From NCBI GenBank assembly GCA_024280995.1, contig JAMXLM010000018.1:310001-374000 (forward strand): DNA of 64,000 bases, given 5' to 3'. Shown here piece by piece: positions 38,416-46,573 of this stretch. Below the pieces are notes generated by a model. It ran no database searches and was not told the origin of the DNA. It saw only the letters and a program-made list of their open reading frames with translations. Source of the DNA: Candidatus Dormiibacterota bacterium. Lineage in GTDB: Bacteria; Chloroflexota; Dormibacteria; Dormibacterales; Dormibacteraceae. Positions within the stretch are counted from its first letter, which is position 1. The number at the start of each line of letters is the position of its first letter. The translations under genes were made by a program, and so were the position numbers.

Positions 38416-39156
38416 GTGCTCACCGTCACCATCGACCGGCCGGAAGTTCGCAACGCGGTCGATCCCGAGACCGCCGAGGCGCTCGAGCTTGCGTTTGTCC
38501 GGTTCGACGCCGACCCGGCGCTGTCGGTCGCGGTGCTGACCGGCGCAGGCGGAAGCTTCTGCGCCGGCTTCGATCTGAAGGCTCTGGCCGCCGGGGCGAA
38601 CTACGGCCTCCACGAGGTCGGACGCGGGCCGATGGGGCCGACGCGGATGGTCCTGGAAAAGCCCGTCATCGCGGCGATCGAGGGCTACGCGGTGGCCGGC
38701 GGCCTCGAGCTGGCCCTGTGGTGCGACCTGCGGGTCGCTGCTCGAGACGCGACGCTTGGCGTGTTCAACCGGCGCTTCGGGGTTCCGCTGATCGACCTCG
38801 GCACGGTGCGCCTGCCCCGTTTGATCGGCCAGGGCCGAGCTCTGGACCTCGTCCTGACCGGAAGGCCGGTCAAGGCCGAGGAGGCGCTGCGGATCGGGCT
38901 CGTCGAGCGGGTGGTGGAGCGCGGCGCCGCGCTCGCCGAGGCGCAGAAGCTGGCGCGGGAGATCGCGTCCTTCCCTCAGGCGTCCATGCGCGGCGACCGG
39001 AGGAGCCTTCTGAACCAGTGGTCGCTCGGCCTGGACGAGGCGACCCGGGCCGAATACACGGCCGGGGTCGAGGCGATCAGGTCTGGCGAAGCTCTCGAAG
39101 GGGCGAAGCGGTTCGCGGAGGGATCCGGCCGCCACGGCTCTCCACGGAGCGATTGA
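38416..39156 (+). CDS. Enoyl-CoA hydratase/isomerase family protein
   Basis: A crotonase-fold enzyme acting on CoA thioesters. Oxyanion-hole motifs are 'GGSFCAGFDLKAL' and 'AIEGYAVAGGLELAL'. The usual second catalytic Glu region reads 'GVPLIDLGTVRLPRL', with Asp where some hydratases have Glu, so true hydratase activity is uncertain. GTG 38416 is the only standard start that fits, but coding similarity ('VETQVDGA') continues about eight codons upstream with no start codon. Its last 80 bases overlap the convergent MarR gene. Confidence 0.83.
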   Translation: MLTVTIDRPEVRNAVDPETAEALELAFVRFDADPALSVAVLTGAGGSFCAGFDLKALAAGANYGLHEVGRGPMGPTRMVLEKPVIAAIEGYAVAGGLELALWCDLRVAARDATLGVFNRRFGVPLIDLGTVRLPRLIGQGRALDLVLTGRPVKAEEALRIGLVERVVERGAALAEAQKLAREIASFPQASMRGDRRSLLNQWSLGLDEATRAEYTAGVEAIRSGEALEGAKRFAEGSGRHGSPRSD

Positions 39157-39604
39157 CAGTCTCGAGGTTCTCCGCCACCCGGCCCAGCAGCCGCCGGAGG
39201 TCGGCCCGCTCACTCGGCAGCAGCCTGGCCACGGCCCCGGCCATGCGCACGGCGCCCATGCTCCAGAGCCTCTCGAAGAGGCGGTCCGCCTTCGGCGTGA
39301 GCTCGATCCAGGTGAGCCGGCGGTCGTCCGTGTCGGGTACGCGCCGCACGTAGCCCTGCTCCTCGAGCCGGTCGACGAGGGGGACGAGGGTCCCCGGAGT
39401 CACGTGGAGGCGTTTGGCGAGCTCGCGGCCGGTCTGCCGGCCCCAGCGCCGGATGGTCACCAGGGCGCGGAACTGGGGCATGGTCAGCTCGACGTCCATG
39501 AAGAACCTGGCCGTGTCGTCGGTGAACGCCCTGTGCTGGCGGCCGAACAGACGCATGATCGAGTGGATCTCCTCGACGTCGTCGGGCTCTCTCACCGTTG
39601 CCAT
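39077..39604 (-). CDS. MarR-family transcriptional regulator
   Basis: A ~175-residue winged-helix repressor. The DNA-binding part reads 'TGRELAKRLHVTPGTLVPLV' with the wing 'YVRRVPDTDDRRLTWIELT'. MarR proteins bind palindromes as dimers and usually respond to small aromatic ligands. It is divergent from the ABC exporter genes with a palindrome between, so it very probably represses them. ATG 39604 is used, though the best -10 lies only three bases upstream; GTG 39595 may be the true start. The 3' end overlaps the crotonase gene by 80 bases. Confidence 0.88.
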   Translation of the reverse strand: MATVREPDDVEEIHSIMRLFGRQHRAFTDDTARFFMDVELTMPQFRALVTIRRWGRQTGRELAKRLHVTPGTLVPLVDRLEEQGYVRRVPDTDDRRLTWIELTPKADRLFERLWSMGAVRMAGAVARLLPSERADLRRLLGRVAENLETVNRSVESRGGRIPPRTASPLRELRQT

Positions 39605-39659
39605 TCGAGTGTACCAAATCGCTTGACTATCGTCAATCATTTGATATACTCAAACGGTC
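39605..39659. promoter_or_regulatory. Overlapping divergent promoters with a MarR-type palindrome
   Basis: Plus strand: -35 TTGACT (39623-39628), 16-base spacer, -10 TATACT (39645-39650), with the exporter GTG start at 39660, so that mRNA would be leaderless. Minus strand: -35 TTGACG, 17-base spacer, -10 TACACT (39613-39608). The palindrome TTGACTATCGTCAA (39623-39636) covers both -35 boxes, so one bound repressor could shut both genes. Confidence 0.75.
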
Positions 39660-41393
39660 GTGCTGGTCCGCCTGCTCCGCACATACCTTCGCCCGTACAC
39701 CCGCGAGGTGTCGGTCGTGGTCGTGCTGGTCCTCATCCAGACGATCGCGAACCTCTACCTGCCGAACCTCAACGCCGACATCATCAACAACGGCGTCGCC
39801 AAGGGCGACATCGCCTACATCTGGCGGACGGGGGCGGTGATGCTCGGCATCACGCTGGTCCTCGGGCTGCTCGCGATCGCCGGCGTGTACTGGGCGTCAC
39901 TAACCTCGATGGGTCTCGGGCGAGACCTGCGGGAGGCCGTGTTCTCGCGAGTCCAGGGCTTCTCGGCGATGGAGATGAACAGGTTCGGCACCGCGTCGTT
40001 GATCACGCGCAACACCAACGACGTGCAGCAGATCACGCTCTTCATGCAGATCGCGCTGACCATGATGGTGATGGCTCCGATCATGGCCATCGGTGGCGTG
40101 ATCATGGCGCTGCGCGAGGACGTGCAGCTTTCGGCGCTGCTGATCATCGTCATCCCCGTCCTCGCCGGGATAGTCGCCTTCATGTTCACCCGAGCGGTGC
40201 CCCTTTTCCGGTCGATGCAGGGAAAGATCGACCGAATCAACCTGATCCTGCGCGAGCAGATCATGGGCGTGCGCGTGATTCGCGCTTTCATCCGCAACGA
40301 CTTCGAGAGCCGCCGTTTCGAGTCGGCGAACTACGACCTCACGGCGACCGCGCTGACGGTCAACCGGCTGTTCGTGATCGCGTTCCCGGCGGTGCTCGCG
40401 GTCATGAACCTCACGACAGTCGCCATCCTCTGGTTCGGAGGCCACCTGGTCGACAGCGGGTCGATGCCGATCGGCAACGTGACCGCCTTCCTCCAATACA
40501 TCATGCAGATCCTGATGTCGCTGATGATGGCCATCGCGCTGGTCATCCTCGTGCCTCGCGCCGAGGCGAGCGCCGCCCGACTCAACGACGTCGTCACGGC
40601 GGGTTCGTCGATCGAAGAGGCGGCCGAGCCCATCACCCCGGAAACGCTCACCGGCATGATCGAGCTTCGCAACGTCACCTTCGGATACCCCGGCGGCGAG
40701 AAGCCGGTGCTCCACGACCTCGACTTCGAGGTCCGGCCGGGCCAGACGACCGCGATCATCGGTGGCACCGGGTCCGGCAAGACGACGCTCCTCAATCTCG
40801 TCCCGCGGTTCTTCGACGTCAGCGAGGGGAGCCTGCTCGTCGACGGCGTCGACGTGCGTCGTCAGCCGCTCGAGCACCTGTGGGGCAGGCTCGGCCTGGT
40901 GCCGCAGCGCGCCTATCTCTTCAGCGGCACGGTCGCGAGCAACCTGCGTTTCGGCAACGAGTCGGCGACCGACGAGGAGCTCTGGCACGCGCTCGAGGTC
41001 GCGCAGGCGCGCGACTTCGTGGAGGAGATGGACGGCCGCCTGGACGCGCCGATCGACCAGGGCGGCACCAACGTGTCGGGTGGGCAGCGACAGAGGCTCG
41101 CGATAGCTCGCGCGCTGGTCAAGCGGCCGGCCATCTACCTGTTCGACGACTGCTTCTCCGCGCTCGACGCCGGCACGGACGCACGGCTGCGCGCGGCTCT
41201 GCGCAGGGAGACCACCCAGGCAACCGTGCTGATCGTGGCCCAGCGCGTGAGCACGATCATGCACGCGGACCGGATCATCGTCCTCGACGAAGGCCGGGTC
41301 GAAGGAATCGGCACGCACGACGAGCTGATGAAGACCTGCGAGCCCTACCGCGAGATCGTCGAATCGCAGCTGGGCGAGGCGGCGGTCGCATGA
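39660..41393 (+). CDS. ABC exporter half-transporter, degenerate-site subunit
   Basis: A type IV ABC exporter with six TM helices (about 15-300) and one nucleotide-binding domain. Walker A is 'GGTGSGKTT' (K374). The signature 'VSGGQ' (472-476) is intact. Walker B reads 'LFDDCFSALD', with D497 in place of the catalytic Glu, and the switch reads 'VAQRVST', with Q528 replacing His. Both changes are typical of the degenerate subunit of heterodimeric exporters. The next gene, overlapping as ATGA, is the partner. A MarR gene is divergent. Substrates are likely drugs, lipids or peptides. Confidence 0.93.
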   Translation: MLVRLLRTYLRPYTREVSVVVVLVLIQTIANLYLPNLNADIINNGVAKGDIAYIWRTGAVMLGITLVLGLLAIAGVYWASLTSMGLGRDLREAVFSRVQGFSAMEMNRFGTASLITRNTNDVQQITLFMQIALTMMVMAPIMAIGGVIMALREDVQLSALLIIVIPVLAGIVAFMFTRAVPLFRSMQGKIDRINLILREQIMGVRVIRAFIRNDFESRRFESANYDLTATALTVNRLFVIAFPAVLAVMNLTTVAILWFGGHLVDSGSMPIGNVTAFLQYIMQILMSLMMAIALVILVPRAEASAARLNDVVTAGSSIEEAAEPITPETLTGMIELRNVTFGYPGGEKPVLHDLDFEVRPGQTTAIIGGTGSGKTTLLNLVPRFFDVSEGSLLVDGVDVRRQPLEHLWGRLGLVPQRAYLFSGTVASNLRFGNESATDEELWHALEVAQARDFVEEMDGRLDAPIDQGGTNVSGGQRQRLAIARALVKRPAIYLFDDCFSALDAGTDARLRAALRRETTQATVLIVAQRVSTIMHADRIIVLDEGRVEGIGTHDELMKTCEPYREIVESQLGEAAVA

Positions 41394-43408
41394 TCAACCG
41401 GCCAGGGGCGAACAGGGGAGCGCAGGCGGCTGCGCAGCGCCGCCAGCCCGGTGGCTGGATGGGCATGGGCGGCCCGCCTCCCGCGAAGATCCAGGACGCG
41501 GGCAAGACGCTCCGCCAGCTCCTCGGCCGCCTGCGGCCGGAGCTGCCACTGATCGCCGTCGTGGTGCTCGTCGGCACGGCCAGCGTGGCGCTGTCGGTGA
41601 TCGGGCCGAAGATCCTCGGCAACGCGACCAACATCATCTTCAACGGCGTCGTCGGCAAGATGCTCCCGCCCGGGATGACCAAGGAGCAGGCCATCGCCCT
41701 GCTGCAAGCTCACGGCCAGGGCCAGATTGCCCAGATGCTCTCCGGCATGGACGTCCGGCCCGGTGTTGGGATCGACTTCAACGCGCTGGGCGAGGTGCTG
41801 CTGCTCGCGGTGGCCGTGTACCTGTTCGCGTCCCTGCTTGCGTGGGCGCAGGGCTACATCATGGCCGGCGTCGCCCAGCGCACCGTCTACGGCATGCGTC
41901 GCGACGTCGAGGCCAAGCTCGCGCGCCTGCCGCTCAAGTACTTCGACAGCCACTCGCACGGCGACATCCTCAGCCGCGTGACCAACGACGTCGACAACAT
42001 CAGCACCACCCTGCAGCAGGGCCTGAGCCAGATCGTCACCTCGGTTCTGACGGTGATCGGAGTGCTCGCGATGATGCTTTGGATCAGCTGGCTCCTCGCG
42101 CTTATCGCGCTCGTCACCGTGCCGCTGTCGGTGGTCGTCACGATTCTCATCGCGCGCCGCTCGCAGCGCCAGTTCGCCGCGCAGTGGAAGTGGACCGGCA
42201 GCCTGAACGGCCACGTCGAGGAGATGCACACCGGACATGCACTGGTCCAGGTGTTCGGCCGGCGCGCGAAGGCGCAGGAGATCTTCGACGGCCACAACGC
42301 CAGGCTCTACGAGTCGAGCTTCCGCGCCCAGTTCCTGTCCGGCATCATCCAGCCCGCGATCCAGTTCCTGGCGAACGTCAACTACGTCGCCATCGCCGTG
42401 ATCGGCGGCTACCGCGTGGCCACGGGGACGATGACCCTGGGCGACGTCCAGGCGTTCATCCAGTACTCGCGCCAATTCACCATGCCGATCATGCAGATCG
42501 CCGGGCAGATGAACCTGCTCCAGTCCGGCCTTGCTTCGGCGGAGCGCGTGTTCGAGCTGCTCGATGCGGAGGAGGAGACGCCGGACGTCGACTCCGGTGC
42601 GCGGCTCGGCGACGTGAAGGGCGAGGTCGCGCTGGAGCACGTCAACTTCCGCTACGACCCTGACAAACCGCTGATCACGGACTTCAACCTGCAGGTCCGG
42701 CCCGGCCAGACGATCGCGATCGTCGGCCCCACCGGCGCGGGCAAGACGACGATCGTCAACCTGCTCATGCGCTTCTACGACATCGACTCGGGCCAGATCT
42801 GCGTCGACAACGTGGACACGCACGAGATCCCGCGCGACGAGGTGCGCAGGGCGTTCGGCATGGTGCTGCAGGACACCTGGCTGTTCGCCGGCACGATTCG
42901 CGACAACATCGCGTACGGCAAGGAAGGCGCGACCGAAGATGAGATCGTCGCGGCGGCGCAGGCCGCGCACGTCGATTCGTTCGTGCGCACCCTTCCGAAG
43001 GGGTACGACACCCTGCTCGACGACGACGCGTCGGACCTCTCCTCAGGCCAGCGCCAGCTGCTGACCATCGCCCGCGCGTTTCTCGCCGACCCGAGCATCC
43101 TGATCCTCGACGAGGCGACGAGCAACGTCGACACGCGCACCGAGGTGCTGATCCAGAAAGCCATGGCGGAGCTGCGACAGGGTCGGACGAGCTTCGTCAT
43201 CGCGCATCGTCTCTCGACCATCCGCAACGCAGACTCGATCGTGGTCATGGATGGCGGCAGGATCGTCGAGCAGGGCAGCCACGCCGAGCTGCTGCAGAGC
43301 GAAGGCTTCTACTACCGGCTCTACAACAGCCAGTTCACCGAAGCGTGGTCGGCTGAGTCGAACGGGTCGCCGCCAGTGCCGGCTCCGGCCGCGCCGGTGC
43401 GGGCCTGA
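41390..43408 (+). CDS. ABC exporter half-transporter, catalytic subunit
   Basis: The partner of the preceding half-transporter, 672 residues. It has a Gly/Pro-rich N-terminal extension, six TM helices with an insertion after the first (about 75-125), and a nucleotide-binding domain. Walker A 'GPTGAGKTT' (K452), Walker B 'LILDEATS' (E575) and switch H606 are canonical, but the signature is 'LSSGQ' (550-554) instead of LSGGQ. The consensus ATP site thus uses this subunit's Walker motifs with the partner's intact signature, while the degenerate site combines both altered parts. Its last 74 bases overlap the convergent GT87-type gene. Confidence 0.93.
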   Translation: MINRPGANRGAQAAAQRRQPGGWMGMGGPPPAKIQDAGKTLRQLLGRLRPELPLIAVVVLVGTASVALSVIGPKILGNATNIIFNGVVGKMLPPGMTKEQAIALLQAHGQGQIAQMLSGMDVRPGVGIDFNALGEVLLLAVAVYLFASLLAWAQGYIMAGVAQRTVYGMRRDVEAKLARLPLKYFDSHSHGDILSRVTNDVDNISTTLQQGLSQIVTSVLTVIGVLAMMLWISWLLALIALVTVPLSVVVTILIARRSQRQFAAQWKWTGSLNGHVEEMHTGHALVQVFGRRAKAQEIFDGHNARLYESSFRAQFLSGIIQPAIQFLANVNYVAIAVIGGYRVATGTMTLGDVQAFIQYSRQFTMPIMQIAGQMNLLQSGLASAERVFELLDAEEETPDVDSGARLGDVKGEVALEHVNFRYDPDKPLITDFNLQVRPGQTIAIVGPTGAGKTTIVNLLMRFYDIDSGQICVDNVDTHEIPRDEVRRAFGMVLQDTWLFAGTIRDNIAYGKEGATEDEIVAAAQAAHVDSFVRTLPKGYDTLLDDDASDLSSGQRQLLTIARAFLADPSILILDEATSNVDTRTEVLIQKAMAELRQGRTSFVIAHRLSTIRNADSIVVMDGGRIVEQGSHAELLQSEGFYYRLYNSQFTEAWSAESNGSPPVPAPAAPVRA

Positions 43409-44501
43409 GAGCGGCCGCCGAGACGAGGGCCAGCGCGCCCAGCTGCGCCGCGATGACCGGGTAGGGTCCCCAGACGGGCTCGCCCTCGATCGCGATGACG
43501 CCGGCAAGAATGTAGGCCGCGCCCCAGACGGGAATGCTCGTCCGCAGCACCAGCCACGCGGCAAGGCCGAGCATCGCGAGGTCGTCGAGGTGCGCGTACG
43601 GCGTGGCGAGCACTCCACCGACCAGGGCGCAGGCATAGACCCATTCGAGACCGCGATCGCGGAGGCGGTTGGCCATCAACATCGTCCAGGCGGCAAGGAA
43701 CACCTGGACCGGTCGAGCGGCGTCTCCGAGGACAAAGGCAAGCGTCAGCTCGCGGTTGACAGGTACGGTCGAGGCAAAGCTCAGTCGGTCGAGATAGGCG
43801 CGGATGCCGTCCGGCCCCAGAGCGACAAGCGATGCTCCCGCCAGCACTCCAAGGGCGACAGCGCTGCCCGCGAATGCGCGATAACGCTTCGTCGCGAGGA
43901 GTGCAAGCGGCACGAGAAAGGCAAGCTGCGGTTTGAGCGCGAGGGCGCCGAGGGCGAGGCCGCCGAGAAACGGTCGATCGGCTTTGACCAGCGTGAACGA
44001 CGCGGCGACGCCAAGGGCAACGAAGAGTCCAGGCTGACCGAGCTGCAGCCCGTAGATGACGGGCAGCCAGCCCACAGCTGCTGCGAGGAAGATGACGCGC
44101 GCCCGACCTTCGCCGGGCGCAACCAGGTGCCAGGTCAACCCGAGCGCGATCAAGAGGAGCGCGCTCCAGGCGAGGTAGGCCACCTCGTAGGGCAGGAGCG
44201 CGAACGGCAGCGCCAGCCAGGCGACCGGCGGCGGGCTGATGAAACGGGCCAGCTCAGCGATCGTGATCCCGGAGCCCATGGCGTCGAGCTGCGCCTGCTG
44301 GAGGCCCAGGTTGTAGATCGATCCCCAACCGTGGTCGACGCCGATCCTCGCCGCGGCGAAGTAAAAGGTGAAGTCGTTGTGAAAGCGGTCCGAGGCGAAC
44401 GCGACCGCCCATTGGTAGAGGTCGAACGCCGCAAAGAGGACGGCGGCGCTTGCTCCGGCCGCGATGCCGAGGTTGTGCCACCTCGCGGAAGTCTCCGTCA
44501 C
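43335..44501 (-). CDS. GT87-type polyprenol-phosphate mannosyltransferase-like membrane protein
   Basis: A 388-residue protein with about ten hydrophobic helices. The acidic motif in the first loop region ('RFHNDFTFYFAAARI') and 'LQLGQPGLFVALGVA' match GT87 (DUF2029) glycosyltransferases, which move mannose from polyprenol-phosphate to lipid-linked glycans outside the membrane. Sugar and acceptor are inferred from the family. The gene overlaps the convergent ABC exporter by 74 bases and lies 24 bases from the divergent GNAT gene. Confidence 0.8.
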   Translation of the reverse strand: MTETSARWHNLGIAAGASAAVLFAAFDLYQWAVAFASDRFHNDFTFYFAAARIGVDHGWGSIYNLGLQQAQLDAMGSGITIAELARFISPPPVAWLALPFALLPYEVAYLAWSALLLIALGLTWHLVAPGEGRARVIFLAAAVGWLPVIYGLQLGQPGLFVALGVAASFTLVKADRPFLGGLALGALALKPQLAFLVPLALLATKRYRAFAGSAVALGVLAGASLVALGPDGIRAYLDRLSFASTVPVNRELTLAFVLGDAARPVQVFLAAWTMLMANRLRDRGLEWVYACALVGGVLATPYAHLDDLAMLGLAAWLVLRTSIPVWGAAYILAGVIAIEGEPVWGPYPVIAAQLGALALVSAAALRPAPARPEPALAATRSTQPTTLR

Positions 44502-44525
44502 GCGCGGAGGTTACCGTTTGTGGCG

Positions 44526-45062
44526 ATGATTTCCGCCGGTTTCGAGCCCAAGGTCCTGCCGCTGAGGGACGGGACGAAGGTTCACCTGCGACCGATCGTT
44601 CCCGAGGACGAGCCCCTGCTGCACGAGGCGGTCGCGGCGATGTCCGAGCGCACGGTGTACTTCAGGTTCTTCTCCCCGCTCAAGCGCATGTCCGACGCGC
44701 TGGCGCACCGGCTGGCGGTGGTCGACTACGCCGACCGTTTCGCGGTGGTGGCAACCACCAACAAGCCCTCTTCGAAGGAGCGGATCATCGGCGTCGCACG
44801 CTACGACCGGGCGCGCGGCACGGACGTCGCCGAGGTCGCAGTCGCGGTCATCGACGAGTTTCAGCGGCGCGGGTTGGGTGCCATCCTGCTGGCCGAGCTC
44901 GCGCGCGTGGCGCGAGGCAACGGGATCAAGACGTTTCAGTTGATCGTGCTTCCAGAGAACACTCAGATGCTCGCGCTGCTGCGCAAGATGGGGTGGATCC
45001 ACCAGGCCAGGCTGGCCGGCGGCGTCTACGAGATCTCGTTCGACCTTCCCGAGGTCGCTTGA
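44526..45062 (+). CDS. GNAT-family N-acetyltransferase
   Basis: A 178-residue acetyltransferase. The acetyl-CoA-binding loop 'DEFQRRGLGAILLAEL' (motif A, RRGLG) and 'LIVLPENTQMLALLRKMGW' (motif B) are clear. The N-terminal part 'LRPIVPEDEPLLHE' and 'SERTVYFRFFSP' resembles Pat-type protein acetyltransferases or the GNAT part of ADP-forming acyl-CoA synthetases. Targets are unknown. ATG 44526 (or GTG 44520) is close to the divergent start at 44501, so the leader is short. It overlaps the LysE-type gene, suggesting co-translation. Confidence 0.85.
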   Translation: MISAGFEPKVLPLRDGTKVHLRPIVPEDEPLLHEAVAAMSERTVYFRFFSPLKRMSDALAHRLAVVDYADRFAVVATTNKPSSKERIIGVARYDRARGTDVAEVAVAVIDEFQRRGLGAILLAELARVARGNGIKTFQLIVLPENTQMLALLRKMGWIHQARLAGGVYEISFDLPEVA

Positions 45063-45685
45063 TCGACACCACGCTGCTCGCCTTTGCGGGGGTGTCGCTG
45101 CTCCTTGCGGTCACGCCCGGCCCCGACATGGCCGTGGTGACGAAGAACGCGCTGGCTCACGGGCGTCGCGGCGTGTTGCTCACGACGAGCGGGATCGCCC
45201 TCGCGTTGGTCGTCTGGGTCAGCGCCACCGCGCTTGGCCTTTCCGCGCTGCTGCGCACGTCCGGCGAGGTGCTGTTCGTGTTGAAGATCATCGGCGCGGC
45301 CTACCTTGCGTACCTCGGGATCAGGACGCTGCTCGAGTCGCGCGCCCGTCCAGCGGACCTTTTGGCCGACGCGCCGGCCGCGGCGCCGGCCCACGCCGTC
45401 TTCAGGCAGGGCTTCCTGTCGGCGATCAGCAACCCAAAGTTGGGCGTCTTCTTCGTCACGTTCCTACCTCAGTTCGTGCTGCCTGGCCAGCAGGTGCTCA
45501 CGCGGTTGCTCGTGCTCGGCGTGACATTTGCCGTCATCGGATGGTTGTGGATGAACGTCTACGGCCTGTTCGTGACGCGGCTGCGCGAATTCATCACCGC
45601 GCCGCGAATCAGGCAGTGGATGCAGCGAGTGACCGGCGTCGTGCTGCTTGGTTTCGGCGCTCGCCTTGCGTTGGAGCGCGTCTGA
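45059..45685 (+). CDS. LysE/RhtB-family exporter
   Basis: A 208-residue amino-acid or homoserine-lactone exporter. The family start 'LLLAVTPGPDMAVVTKNAL' and 'GFLSAISNPKLGVFFVTFLP' are diagnostic; about six hydrophobic helices follow the family pattern. Start TTG 45059 overlaps the GNAT stop (TTGA). Such proteins excrete amino acids such as lysine, threonine or homoserine; the substrate here is unknown. The 108-base region after it shows only GC-rich sequence with no clear terminator. Confidence 0.88.
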   Translation: MIDTTLLAFAGVSLLLAVTPGPDMAVVTKNALAHGRRGVLLTTSGIALALVVWVSATALGLSALLRTSGEVLFVLKIIGAAYLAYLGIRTLLESRARPADLLADAPAAAPAHAVFRQGFLSAISNPKLGVFFVTFLPQFVLPGQQVLTRLLVLGVTFAVIGWLWMNVYGLFVTRLREFITAPRIRQWMQRVTGVVLLGFGARLALERV

Positions 45686-45793
45686 AGGGGGGAGCGGCCC
45701 GAACCCGGCGCGAATGGCGATGGGAATAGGAGCGCTGAGGAGCGCCGTTGAGGGCGGCGACGGCGGGGAAACCCGGAGCGTTGCCGCGGCGAC

Positions 45794-46573
45794 CTAACCC
45801 CAATCAAATTCGGTGCAGAGGTAGTCGACGGCCTGGCCGCCATCGATCCCGTTCGGCGCTTTCGAATCCGCAGGATCGGCGACGAACACCACCACCGTGA
45901 CGTCGCGGTACTGCGCCGCCATCACGGCGATGCGGACCTTGACCGACGTCTGCGCCGCCCCGACGAGGTTCGCGGAATAGACCCCACCCACGCCCTGGAC
46001 CTCGCCGAGGTGGACGCCTTTCAGCGTCGTGACAGTGGCGACGTCCTGCCATTGCGACGATGGCAGACCGAACACGGCCTGCCGCATCGCCTCGTCGGCG
46101 TTCTCGCCCTTGGCGCCCTTGACGGTGACCTGTCCGGCCCTGGTGCCGAGCACGAGCCCCGAGTCGTCCGATGAACGGACGGTCCAGCGTGACGAGTAGT
46201 TGACCGTGAAGCCGAACGCGGTGCTGCGGAACGAAGCCTGCTCGGGCAGAGGCGTGACGAATTTCGGTGTGCAGTTGGACGTGCACGTCGAGTGTCCGCC
46301 TCGGGCGAGCTGTGAGACCGCGATGCCGCCGGCGACGAGCGCGACGACGACGAGGACCGCGATCAGCCCGCCGGCGACGAGCGCGGTGCTGAGCCTGGGT
46401 TGCGTCGCGGCGGGGTAGGCGGTGGGCGGAGCCGGCGCGTAGGCGTACACCGGGCGCGGCGCCACCGCCTGCATCAGCACCGGCGTCCCGCAGCGCCCGC
46501 AGAAGCCGGCGCCCGGCGCGAGCGGCGCGCCGCATCTTCCGCAGTAGCGCGTCGGCGCTGCGACCGCCATCAC
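45794..46573 (-). CDS. Zinc-ribbon membrane protein, unknown
   Basis: A 259-residue protein. An N-terminal zinc ribbon has two CxxC pairs ('YCGRCG' and 'FCGRCG'). A Pro/Ala linker and one TM helix (about 63-88) follow, then an extracytoplasmic domain of about 165 residues with three Cys ('CTSNC' and one near the end), so a disulfide is likely. No family is recognised for this domain. Starts are GTG 46573 or ATG 46570, overlapping the stop of the upstream zinc-ribbon gene, so the two are co-translated. Third gene of the S53 peptidase operon. Confidence 0.68.
   Translation of the reverse strand: MMAVAAPTRYCGRCGAPLAPGAGFCGRCGTPVLMQAVAPRPVYAYAPAPPTAYPAATQPRLSTALVAGGLIAVLVVVALVAGGIAVSQLARGGHSTCTSNCTPKFVTPLPEQASFRSTAFGFTVNYSSRWTVRSSDDSGLVLGTRAGQVTVKGAKGENADEAMRQAVFGLPSSQWQDVATVTTLKGVHLGEVQGVGGVYSANLVGAAQTSVKVRIAVMAAQYRDVTVVVFVADPADSKAPNGIDGGQAVDYLCTEFDWG

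Noticed and set aside
45686..45793. Intergenic GC-rich repeats after the LysE gene
   Set aside because: Several short complementary segments exist, but none gives a clear stem with a U tract; they fit random GC-rich sequence.
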